A DNA stretch of 30,176 nucleotides. Origin: CBFHSD01 sp965658375 (GTDB lineage: Bacteria; Bacteroidota; Bacteroidia; Flavobacteriales_G; Salibacteraceae). The notes beneath the pieces are model-generated. The model made no database searches and was not told where the DNA came from. It worked only from the letters and a program-made list of their open reading frames with translations. The stretch is from positions 1 through 30,176 of the forward strand of contig CBFHSD010000027.1 in the NCBI GenBank assembly GCA_965658375.1, read 5' to 3'. The first letter of the stretch is position 1; every line of letters starts with the position of its first letter. A program made the translations under genes and the position numbers. Of this stretch, positions 16,048-23,287 are shown in pieces.

Positions 16048-16120
16048 ATTCCAAAAAATGTAAATCAAAAGTGAGTTTTCCACGTTAATATACCTAATCA
16101 AGTTATTGTATTTTCACTTT

Positions 16121-17218
16121 ATGATTGGTTACAACTTCTCACAATACATTCCCGAAGCCGACAATCGCTCTCCTTTTGAGCGCTTATTGGAGGTTTTTTT
16201 GGAGCTACTTACCTACACTTCTGGAGATGTTGACGAAGCCATAGATTGGATGAGGGAACTGGACAAAAAGTACAGCCTCACCACAGAAGATTACACGCTG
16301 GATGATTTTGTGAATGAACTCAGAGATAAGGGATTCATAGACCGCGATGGAAACTCGGGCCAACCCACGCTTACCGGCAAATCAGAAAAGATGATTCGCC
16401 AGCGGAGTTTAGATCAAATTTTCGGGAAGATGAAGAGCTCCAACCAAGGGAACCATTCTTCTAAAATGATGGGCAAGGGAGATGAAAGCACTTCTGAAAG
16501 AAGACCCTATGAGTTTGGAGATCGCGCAGATCGGATAGCCATGACAGATTCTTTGCGAAATGCACAAATCAATCACGGAGTAGATGATTTTTATTTGACA
16601 GAGCGAGATTTAGAAGTGAAAGAAACCATGCACAAAGCGCAGTCTTCTACGGTGCTCATGATTGATTTATCGCACAGCATGATTCTCTATGGCGAAGACC
16701 GCATTACGCCCGCCAAAAAAGTGGCCATGGCATTGAGCGAACTCATTATGCGCAAGTATCCCAAAGACACCTTAGACATTGTAGCTTTTGGCAACGATGC
16801 GTGGCAGGTGCAAGTCAAAGATTTGCCTTACCTGAAAGTGGGACCTTACCACACCAACACAGTGGCAGGCTTGGAGTTGTCTATGGATTTGTTGAGAAGA
16901 AGAAAGAACCCCAATCGCCAAATATTTATGATTACCGATGGCAAGCCAAGCTGCTTAAAAATTGGCAACGAATACTACCAAAACAGCTTTGGGCTAGATC
17001 CTAAAATTGTAGGGAAAACATTGGATTTAGCCGTTCAATGTAGAAAATCCAAAATACCCATTACCACTTTTATGATTGCTCAAGATCCTTATTTGCAGCG
17101 TTTTATTGAAGATTTTACAGCCGCCAATCAAGGCAAAGCCTATTACAGTTCTTTAAAAGGCTTGGGCGATTTCATTTTTGAAGATTACGAACAAAACAGA
17201 AGAAGATATACACGTTGA
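16121..17218 (+). CDS. VWA (MIDAS) domain protein, partner of the AAA+ ATPase
   Basis: 365 residues from the ATG at 16121; the five extra upstream codons are rejected because MIGYNFSQYIPEAD is a natural start. The N-terminal 150 residues are helical and charged (SPFERLLEVFLELLTYTSGD, then a serine/glycine-rich linker near 105-125). The C-terminal VWA domain (about 176-360) has the full MIDAS: Asp182-x-Ser184-x-Ser186, Thr247 and TDGKPS (272-277). No signal peptide, so cytoplasmic. It is followed immediately by a BchI/MoxR-like ATPase (TGATG junction), the arrangement of BchD/BchI, CbbO/CbbQ and MoxR/VWA pairs, in which the VWA protein recruits substrate. The substrate here is unknown. Confidence 0.9.
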   Translation: MIGYNFSQYIPEADNRSPFERLLEVFLELLTYTSGDVDEAIDWMRELDKKYSLTTEDYTLDDFVNELRDKGFIDRDGNSGQPTLTGKSEKMIRQRSLDQIFGKMKSSNQGNHSSKMMGKGDESTSERRPYEFGDRADRIAMTDSLRNAQINHGVDDFYLTERDLEVKETMHKAQSSTVLMIDLSHSMILYGEDRITPAKKVAMALSELIMRKYPKDTLDIVAFGNDAWQVQVKDLPYLKVGPYHTNTVAGLELSMDLLRRRKNPNRQIFMITDGKPSCLKIGNEYYQNSFGLDPKIVGKTLDLAVQCRKSKIPITTFMIAQDPYLQRFIEDFTAANQGKAYYSSLKGLGDFIFEDYEQNRRRYTR

Positions 17219-18714
17219 TGGAAACGAATAAAATAGCTACAATCAAAACTTTGGGTCAGTTGAAAGCCGCTGGCTATTCTCCCAAAGGCATAAAAGAAGA
17301 GTTGCGTGCAAACATGTTGGACGCGCTGAAGAATAAAACAGACAATTTCCCAGAAATTTTAGGTTATCAAGACTCTGTGGTTCCCGAAGTGGAACGCGCC
17401 TTATTGGCCAAACACAACATACTTTTCTTGGGCTTAAGAGGGCAAGCAAAAACATCAATGGCGCGCGCCATGGTGCGTTTGCTAGATGAATACATTCCGG
17501 TGATTGAAGGCTCAGATTTGAACGAAAGTCCTTTTGAACCCATCTCGCAAGCATCTAAGCAAAAGGTTCAGGAATTGGGAGATGATTTGCCCATTACTTG
17601 GTTGCACAGAGTTGAGCGTTATTCAGAAAAGTTGGCCACGCCAGATGTTTCTGTAGCCGATTTGATTGGTGATGTAGATCCCATCAAAGCCGCCAACTTA
17701 AAATTGAATTACAACGATGAGCGTGTGATCAATTTTGGACTGGTTCCCAATGCGAACCGAGGCATTTTTGTTATTAATGAATTGCCCGATTTACAACCGC
17801 GTATTCAGGTGGCATTGTTCAATATTTTGCAAGAAGGCGACATTCAAATCAGAGGGTTTAAAGTGCGCTTGCCTTTAGATATCATGTTCGTGTTTACCGC
17901 AAATCCAGAAGATTACACCAACAGAGGTTCCATTATAACCCCGCTGAAAGACCGCATACAAAGTCAGATCATTACGCACTACCCTAGAGAGGTAGAATTG
18001 GCAGAGCAAATTACCTTGCAAGAGGCGGCTTTGGATGATAACCAAAAGAAGAACATCACCATAGATCCTTTGGTTCACAGAGTATTGGAACAGGTTTCTT
18101 TTGAAGCGCGTGAAAGTGAGTTGATAGATCAAAAGTCTGGGGTTTCTGCGCGTTTGAGTATTACGGCTTACGAAAGTCTTGTGGCCGCTGCAGAGCGCAG
18201 AATGATTCTCAATGGAGATACGCACACCCATGTGCGACTCTCAGATTTATTGAGTATGATTCCAGCCATTACCGGTAAGGTTGAATTGGTGTATGAAGGA
18301 GAACAAGAGGGAGCCATTGGAGTGGCTCACCAGCTATTGAGCAAGTCCATTCGTCAAGTGTTTCCAACACTTTTTCCTAATCCAGAGCTCGCACAAAAGA
18401 GAAAAGATGCCCCCAACCCATATGCGAGAATCATCAAATGGTTCGCGCAAAATGAAGTGGATTTATTAGACACAATGTCTGATGTGCAGTTCAGAGAAGA
18501 AATGCTGAAGGTAGACGGATTAATTGCCATGGTGAAGAAACTGCATCCAGAAGCACAAGCCAATGAGCAATTTGTGCTGATTGAATTTATATTGCATGGA
18601 TTGGCAGAATTTTCATTGATCAACAAATCTGTGGTAGAGGGCAAAATCTCTTTCAAAGATTTAATGAATTCCATGTTCAATTTTTCAGACAGCGATTTTG
18701 ACACAGAAGAATAA
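17218..18714 (+). CDS. MoxR/BchI-like AAA+ ATPase
   Basis: 498 residues from the ATG at 17218 (TTG at 17215 also in frame). It is a cytoplasmic AAA+ ATPase of the magnesium-chelatase-subunit/MoxR group. Walker A is FLGLRGQAKTSM (70-81), Walker B RGIFVINELPDL (181-192) with Asn in place of the usual first Asp, and sensor 1 FTANPEDYTNRG (226-237). The arginine-bearing PLKDRIQSQI follows, then a helical lid with ARLSITAYESLVAAAERR. The C-terminal 110 residues are helical and acidic (ending in SDSDFDTEE) and probably partner-specific. Stop and start overlaps couple it to the VWA gene (TGATG) and the rhomboid gene (TAATG), implying one complex or process. Confidence 0.92.
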   Translation: METNKIATIKTLGQLKAAGYSPKGIKEELRANMLDALKNKTDNFPEILGYQDSVVPEVERALLAKHNILFLGLRGQAKTSMARAMVRLLDEYIPVIEGSDLNESPFEPISQASKQKVQELGDDLPITWLHRVERYSEKLATPDVSVADLIGDVDPIKAANLKLNYNDERVINFGLVPNANRGIFVINELPDLQPRIQVALFNILQEGDIQIRGFKVRLPLDIMFVFTANPEDYTNRGSIITPLKDRIQSQIITHYPREVELAEQITLQEAALDDNQKKNITIDPLVHRVLEQVSFEARESELIDQKSGVSARLSITAYESLVAAAERRMILNGDTHTHVRLSDLLSMIPAITGKVELVYEGEQEGAIGVAHQLLSKSIRQVFPTLFPNPELAQKRKDAPNPYARIIKWFAQNEVDLLDTMSDVQFREEMLKVDGLIAMVKKLHPEAQANEQFVLIEFILHGLAEFSLINKSVVEGKISFKDLMNSMFNFSDSDFDTEE

Positions 18715-19454
18715 TGGCCTTGAATAAAGCAGTTTCATTCGTTCAGCTTCTCATGCGTTCTGCACGTATTCCGCTCATTCTACTTTTAGTCATGTGGGCG
18801 GTTTTCGGTGCAGAAGTGTTAATGAACAGATCGTTTTCTGCTTTTGGGGTCTACCCTAGAGAATGGAGTGGCATCAAGGGCATTTTTTTCATGCCTTTCT
18901 TGCATGGCGATTTCAACCATATTACCAATAATTCTGCGCCATTTTTTGTCTTAACCACATTGCTCTTTACGTTTTATCACAAGGTGGCGTGGCGTGTGTT
19001 TATCTTCACTTGGCTGGTTACCGGTTTGTGGTTGTGGGCAGGGGGAAGACCTAGTTTTCACATTGGCGCCAGTGGTTTGATCTATGCTTTAGCGGCCTTT
19101 TTATTCTTCAGTGGCGTATTCAATAAAAGCCCCTATATGATGGGCTTATCCTTACTCATTGTGTTTTTGTACGGAAGCATGATTTGGTATGTCTTCCCCA
19201 TTAAAGCTGGAATTTCTTGGGAAGGCCACTTGTTTGGAGCACTCTCTGGATTACTCTTCGCATGGATATACAGAAGCGAAGGCCCTAAGCGAAAAACCTA
19301 TCAACTCAACGAGAATTTAGACCTCTTACAAGCCAAGTATGGCGAGAAATATTGGGATCCAGAGTTTGTAGCAGAGCGCGAACGCAAAGCACGTGAAGAG
19401 CGTGAACGCGTATTGCAAGTGCATTATTTCTACAAAGAAAAAGAGAAGGAATAG
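18714..19454 (+). CDS. Rhomboid-family intramembrane serine protease
   Basis: 246 residues with six or so membrane helices. The rhomboid signature residues are present: HGDFNHITNN (64-73), catalytic Ser120 in HIGASGLIYA and catalytic His172 in SWEGHLFGALSG. The GxSG context and the order of motifs fit an active enzyme. After the last helix (about 186) comes a 60-residue cytoplasmic tail, very rich in Arg, Glu and Lys (VAERERKAREERERVLQ), likely a single charged helix. It overlaps the AAA+ stop by one base (TAATG), so it is the third gene of the coupled trio. Substrates are unknown. Confidence 0.9.
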   Translation: MALNKAVSFVQLLMRSARIPLILLLVMWAVFGAEVLMNRSFSAFGVYPREWSGIKGIFFMPFLHGDFNHITNNSAPFFVLTTLLFTFYHKVAWRVFIFTWLVTGLWLWAGGRPSFHIGASGLIYALAAFLFFSGVFNKSPYMMGLSLLIVFLYGSMIWYVFPIKAGISWEGHLFGALSGLLFAWIYRSEGPKRKTYQLNENLDLLQAKYGEKYWDPEFVAERERKAREERERVLQVHYFYKEKEKE

Positions 19455-19455
19455 A

Positions 19456-19851
19456 CTATTCGGCTGCTTCTCTAAAACGCATAATCTGACTGAACTGCCC
19501 AACAGCCATTTGCTGTGCGCGTTGCTTCGCACGATTGGCTTTTTCATCTTCGTACATGGCGTCAAGGGTTTCAAACCAAAGGCTCAACCAACGGTGAAAG
19601 TGGGTTTCTGAAATGCCCTTTGGTTCAGATTGGTCTACCATCCAATGCTTCAACGTTGGGTTCCCTCTAAACTTTGGAATTTGAAACAATTGAGTTTCCC
19701 AAAAATCAGTCAGTTTATTGATGTGAGCAGGCCAATCATCTTTGGCAATAAAACGATGGAAAATAGGTCCAAGCAACTCATCGGTTCTTACTTTGGCGTA
19801 AAAAGTATTTACCAATTTGAATACATCTTCTCGGTTTTCAATTGCTGCCAT
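19456..19851 (-). CDS. Group III truncated haemoglobin
   Basis: 131 residues, the usual size. NTFYAKVRTDELLGPIFH (15-32) is the B/C region, with Tyr18 near B10. The proximal haem ligand is most likely His84 in ETHFHRWLSLWFETLD, and KLTDFWETQLF is the E-helix region. It should bind O2, NO or similar ligands in the cytoplasm; the physiological role is not evident. The ATG at 19851 lies 19 bases after an exact -7 element TACTTTTG (19878 to 19871). It converges on the rhomboid gene with a single base between stops. Confidence 0.94.
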   Translation of the reverse strand: MAAIENREDVFKLVNTFYAKVRTDELLGPIFHRFIAKDDWPAHINKLTDFWETQLFQIPKFRGNPTLKHWMVDQSEPKGISETHFHRWLSLWFETLDAMYEDEKANRAKQRAQQMAVGQFSQIMRFREAAE

Positions 19852-19870
19852 GACTGTTCTTATTAGGCCT

Positions 19871-19878
19871 CAAAAGTA
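19871..19878 (-). promoter_or_regulatory. -7 element (TACTTTTG) for truncated haemoglobin
   Basis: Exact TAnnTTTG on the minus strand, 19 bases before the ATG. No good -33 TTG at the right distance. Confidence 0.5.
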
Positions 19879-19917
19879 CGGCCTTTATCCATGTTTAATC
19901 GCCTCAGGTGACGTATA

Positions 19918-19947
19918 TTGTTTACATGTAAAATAACGAAACATTTG
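19918..19947 (+). promoter_or_regulatory. Promoter of the pirin gene
   Basis: TTG at 19918-19920, 19 bases, then AACATTTG (one mismatch to TAnnTTTG) at 19940-19947. The predicted leader before the ATG at 19980 is about 27 bases. Confidence 0.4.
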
Positions 19948-19979
19948 TAGCAGCGAATCGTTAATGATTGAGAACTAAA

Positions 19980-21032
19980 ATGATTGTTAAAGAGCAATCA
20001 ACAATAGGAGAGATAACTATGGCACACCCAGTGAAACACGTAAGACCCATGAGTACCCCATGGCAAACGCAAGACCCTTTTTTATTCAGTATGCACCACT
20101 TAGACCATTACCCAGCGGGCAATGAAGAAATGGGGCCTTCAACAGGATTGGCCGGTAGAAACATAGGTCAAGATTTTGCCAATAAAGATGGTTGGAACAT
20201 GTATCACGGACAAAAAGTTCCCGGTTTTCCATACCATCCACACCGTGGTTTTGAAACCATTACCATTGTAGAGCAAGGGCTCGCAGATCATTCAGATTCT
20301 TTGGGTTCAACAGGTAGATTTGGTAATGGAGATGTGCAATGGATGACAGCCGGAAAAGGCGTGCAACATTCTGAGATGTTTCCGCTTTTAGAATCAGATA
20401 AACCAAATACAGGAGAGCTTTTTCAGATTTGGTTGAACCTGCCGAGTAAGGATAAATTAGTAGAACCCGATTACAAGATGCTTTGGAGTGAAGACATTCC
20501 GGTGGTGAAGGAGAATGACGAAAACGGAAAAGAGATTTCTATCAAAGTTGTAGCGGGAGATTACAAAGAACACAAAGCACCGGATCCCACTCCAAATTCT
20601 TGGGCGAAGGATCCCAACAATTCCGTGAAAATTTACCGCATAGAATTGGAAGAAGGCGCTACTTGGAGGTTACCAGCTGATGAGAAAGATGTGAACCGCA
20701 CCTTGTATTTTTATCAAGGCGAGAAGGCCGTGGTAGCAGATCAAGTAGTAGATGGCTACCATCAGGTAGAACTCCATTCTACAGAAACTGCCGAGATTAA
20801 GGCCATTGATGGCCCGGTAAAATTTATCTTATTACAAGGCAGACCCATTGGCGAGGCTGTTGCCCAGTACGGACCATTTGTAATGAATACGCAACAAGAA
20901 TTGCAAGAAGCTTTTCAGGAATACAATAAAACTGAATTTGGCGGATGGCCATGGCCAGAGCGTGAGATGGTTCACCCGAGAGAAAAAGGGCGCTTTGCCA
21001 AATACGGAGACGGCAGAGTAGAGGAAAGGTGA
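19980..21032 (+). CDS. Pirin family protein
   Basis: 350 residues, a bicupin. The N-terminal cupin has the pirin signature FPYHPHRGFETITIVEQG with His86 and His88, and the partner ligands His130 and Glu132 in GKGVQHSE, so the metal site is complete. The C-terminal cupin lacks these residues, as usual. Some pirins are quercetin dioxygenases and others act as redox-sensing cofactors; which applies here cannot be told. The start chosen is ATG 19980; ATG 20019 (MAHPVKH) is an alternative and has a GGAG sequence upstream. The protein is longer than the typical 230-300 residues because of extended loops (around 45-80) and a C-terminal tail. Followed by a terminator. Confidence 0.92.
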   Translation: MIVKEQSTIGEITMAHPVKHVRPMSTPWQTQDPFLFSMHHLDHYPAGNEEMGPSTGLAGRNIGQDFANKDGWNMYHGQKVPGFPYHPHRGFETITIVEQGLADHSDSLGSTGRFGNGDVQWMTAGKGVQHSEMFPLLESDKPNTGELFQIWLNLPSKDKLVEPDYKMLWSEDIPVVKENDENGKEISIKVVAGDYKEHKAPDPTPNSWAKDPNNSVKIYRIELEEGATWRLPADEKDVNRTLYFYQGEKAVVADQVVDGYHQVELHSTETAEIKAIDGPVKFILLQGRPIGEAVAQYGPFVMNTQQELQEAFQEYNKTEFGGWPWPEREMVHPREKGRFAKYGDGRVEER

Positions 21033-21055
21033 GAGAAGAGTAAGTTAAAATCAGA

Positions 21056-21084
21056 GGCCCATTCATTTAAGGATGGGCTTTTTT
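21056..21084 (+). terminator. Intrinsic terminator after pirin gene
   Basis: Stem GCCCAT / ATGGGC with a 10-base loop followed by six Ts, 24 bases after the pirin stop codon. Confidence 0.7.
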
Positions 21085-21154
21085 ATTTACTGTCATCAGT
21101 TTGAGATATGATTTTCTTTTTGGTTTAGGAGGCTAAAATCATTTTTTTTATAAA

Positions 21155-21194
21155 AAAAGAAAGCCGCTGCGTATTCACTACGGAGCGGCTTTAA
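21155..21194. other. Long GC-rich hairpin in a possible 5' leader
   Basis: Stem AAAGCCGCT-G-CGTA / TACG-G-AGCGGCTTT (13 pairs with one internal G-G mismatch) with loop TTCAC. On the plus strand it is followed by an AC-rich linker (AACCCTAAACCTAATCGCT) and an ATG, not by a T-run. On the minus strand it would be followed by C and seven Ts, so it could also terminate a minus-strand transcript, but no gene on that strand leads into it. A structured leader or small RNA is possible. Confidence 0.5.
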
Positions 21195-21211
21195 CCCTAA
21201 ACCTAATCGCT

Positions 21212-21322
21212 ATGAAAAACCTGACATTACTGCCCGATTCTCAAAAGTTAAAACGCTTGAATTCCTCTTTAAGTTGGGTAAAAACCTTCATTCTTATAAA
21301 AAAAATGTTAATGAATTGGTAA
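21212..21322 (+). CDS. Possible 36-codon ORF after hairpin leader
   Basis: ATG at 21212 directly after the hairpin and an AC-rich linker, of a kind that precedes many real start codons in Flavobacteriales (from general familiarity, not a search). It encodes a 36-residue basic peptide starting MKNLTLLPDSQ and ending KKMLMNW; no domain is recognisable. It may be a leader peptide, a decayed gene start whose body has been lost, or chance. The stop is 102 bases before the glutaminyl cyclase gene. Confidence 0.25.
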   Translation: MKNLTLLPDSQKLKRLNSSLSWVKTFILIKKMLMNW

Positions 21323-21424
21323 AGTATTGGAAATGAGAAAGTAGTCGGGTAAGAAAAAATCAAAAAATCTTAATCCATTCGCCTTTACCACCTTCAATTT
21401 AGAATTTGTAATTTCTTTGTAGCG
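21323..21424. other. Upstream region of glutaminyl cyclase gene
   Basis: AT-rich. Contains TTTCTTTG at 21412-21419 (one mismatch to TAnnTTTG), five bases before the ATG, which could give a near-leaderless transcript. No convincing -33 element. Confidence 0.3.
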
Positions 21425-22237
21425 ATGAAAAAAATCTCACTTCTGGTATTCGGTGCCGTGCTGTTTTTAAGTTCTTGTTCTGATGATCCAAGTACGAAAG
21501 TATCAATTAAGAAAACAACCAAAAGAACTCCAAACATTGCCTATACGGTAGATGCTGTTTTAGCGCATAGCACCAGTTCATTTACAGAAGGCTTGTTCGT
21601 GCATGAAGGGCAATTGATTGAGAGTACAGGTTCTCCAGAATATTTTCCAGAAACCAAGTCGGTATACGGTGTGGTTGATTCTAACGGAACCATTCAGGCG
21701 GTGAATGAATTGCCAAAACAATATTTTGGAGAAGGAATTACAGTTTTAAATGGCAAGTTGTATCAGCTCACTTACCAAAGTAAAAAGGGATTTATTTGGG
21801 ATTTTGAAAATGGCAAGAAATTAGGGACCTTCACCATACCTGCCAAAGAAGGTTGGGGTTTTACTAACGATGGTACCCATTTGATTATGAGTGACGGCAC
21901 GGAGAATATTAGGTTCCTCAATCCAGTATCGCTAGAAGTAGAAAAGACCATACAAGTCAAAGAGAATGGACGTTTGGTGGAACGCATCAATGAGCTGGAA
22001 TATGTAAAAGGGCAGCTCTACGCAAACCTGTTTATGACCGATTTGGTTTTGCGTATTGATCCGAAAACTGGAGAGGTAAATGGGAAAATGGACTTAAGCG
22101 ATTTGAAGCGCAGAGCATTGTATGAGTATCCAAAAAGTCAAGAAACCAATGGGATTGCTTATGATGCTGAATTGGATCTCTTTTACGTGACCGGAAAAAT
22201 GTGGCCCTATACTTTTAGAATTCAGTTGCTTGACTGA
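21425..22237 (+). CDS. Glutaminyl-peptide cyclotransferase (plant type), lipoprotein
   Basis: 270 residues: lipoprotein signal (lipobox LSSC, Cys18) followed by the five-bladed beta-propeller of papaya-type glutaminyl cyclase, which converts N-terminal glutamine to pyroglutamate and releases ammonia. Characteristic blocks are SSFTEGLFVHEGQLIESTG, YFGEGITVLNGKLYQLTY, EGWGFTNDG, RINELEYVKGQLYAN and NGIAYDAELDLFYVTGKMWP, one per blade, with the buried glutamates of the active-site pocket. The length is normal. Its place outside the inner membrane fits capping of exported proteins that begin with Gln after signal cleavage. The next gene starts 26 bases downstream on the same strand, so they are probably co-transcribed. 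Confidence 0.94.
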   Translation: MKKISLLVFGAVLFLSSCSDDPSTKVSIKKTTKRTPNIAYTVDAVLAHSTSSFTEGLFVHEGQLIESTGSPEYFPETKSVYGVVDSNGTIQAVNELPKQYFGEGITVLNGKLYQLTYQSKKGFIWDFENGKKLGTFTIPAKEGWGFTNDGTHLIMSDGTENIRFLNPVSLEVEKTIQVKENGRLVERINELEYVKGQLYANLFMTDLVLRIDPKTGEVNGKMDLSDLKRRALYEYPKSQETNGIAYDAELDLFYVTGKMWPYTFRIQLLD

Positions 22238-22263
22238 TATTTGCTTCTACCCTCCAGAAGCGT

Positions 22264-23226
22264 ATGAAAACTCCTTGGTTCCTAGTTTTAGGGCTTCTTT
22301 TTATTTTCTCATGTTCCACCGAACAGCAAGCAGATGTTGCCTTACGCAATACGAGAATCATAGACGCTGACGCTGAAGACAATCCAGACCCTTTCATCTA
22401 TATACTTGGGATTGCACAAGATGCCGGAATCCCTCAATTGGCTTGCACCAAACTGTGCTGTAAAGAAAGACATCACGAGAAGGTGAGTTCTATTGGCATT
22501 GTGGATCCTAAAAATGAAAGCTCTTATTTGCTGGATGCCACGCCAGATCTGGTACCTCAATGGAAGGCTTTAGATAGCCTCAGTGATGAACCAAGTTCAG
22601 TAGAGGCCATATTCTTGACCCATGCACACATTGGCCATTATACAGGCTTGATGTACTTAGGTAAAGAAGCATTGGGAGCAGACCAATTGAGTGTTTTCGC
22701 AATGCCTAGAATGAAAAAATTCTTGGAGAATAATGGTCCTTGGAGTCAATTGGTTCAAGAAAAGAACATTGCAATAAAGCCAATGGATACTGATAAAACG
22801 ATTTTATTGAGCAGGCAATTAAAGCTACAGCCCATTCTTGTTCCTCATAGAGATGAGTATTCAGAAACGGTTGGTTTTTTTATTGAAGGTCCTTCTAAAA
22901 GTGCGCTTTTCATTCCCGATATTGATAAATGGGGGAGATGGGACCAAGACATCATTACCTGGATTAAAAAAGTAGATTATGCTATTTTGGATGCCACCTT
23001 TTACGATGGTTAAGAACTGAATAATAGAGACATGAGCGAAATACCCCATCCTTTTTTGGTAGAGAGTATGGCGTTATTCAATGTGTTGGATGAAAAAGAT
23101 AGAAACAAAGTTTACTTCACACACTTCAACCACACCAACCCTATTCTTACTCAAGCAGAAATTAAAAAAGAAGTAGAGAGTAAAGGCTATCGCATTGCTG
23201 AAGAAGGAATGGTGTTGCCTCTATAA
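22264..23226 (+). pseudogene. MBL-fold (PqqB-like) hydrolase lipoprotein gene, split by in-frame TAA
   Basis: The first part (22264-23013) encodes 249 residues: lipobox FSC (Cys17), a CTKLCC motif, the metallo-beta-lactamase motif LTHAHIGH (His120, His122, His125), VPHRDE (His195) and FIPDIDKW (Asp219/Asp221). A TAA at 23011-23013 stops it right after ATFYDG. The same frame then continues without a shift for 70 codons to TAA at 23224-23226, and encodes what the family has next: NRDMSEIPHPF, ES(M), then THFNHTNP, which carries the last conserved metal-binding histidine. The gene is thus intact except for one stop codon. The short product would lack the last ligand and probably be inactive. A sequencing error or readthrough cannot be excluded. 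The hydrolase substrate is unknown. Confidence 0.85.
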
Positions 23227-23262
23227 AAAAAGGTTCTTCTATGAAAGAAGAACCCCTTTTGC
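23225..23262 (-). terminator. Terminator of dnaN (possibly bidirectional)
   Basis: Stem GGTTCTTCT / AGAAGAACC with a 5-base loop. On the minus strand it is followed by seven Ts, a strong stop for dnaN transcription; on the plus strand only CCTTTT follows, so it is weaker for the MBL gene. Confidence 0.75.
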
Positions 23263-23287
23263 AAGCTGATATTTAGTTATAAAAAAA

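Noticed and set aside
16048..16101. 18-codon N-terminal extension of the MscS gene
   Set aside because: The sequence is not family-like and shortens the divergent promoter region; ATG at 16047 fits better.
23032..23226. Separate small gene after the MBL gene
   Set aside because: It is the same frame as the MBL gene and encodes that family's conserved C-terminus, so it is the tail of an interrupted gene.
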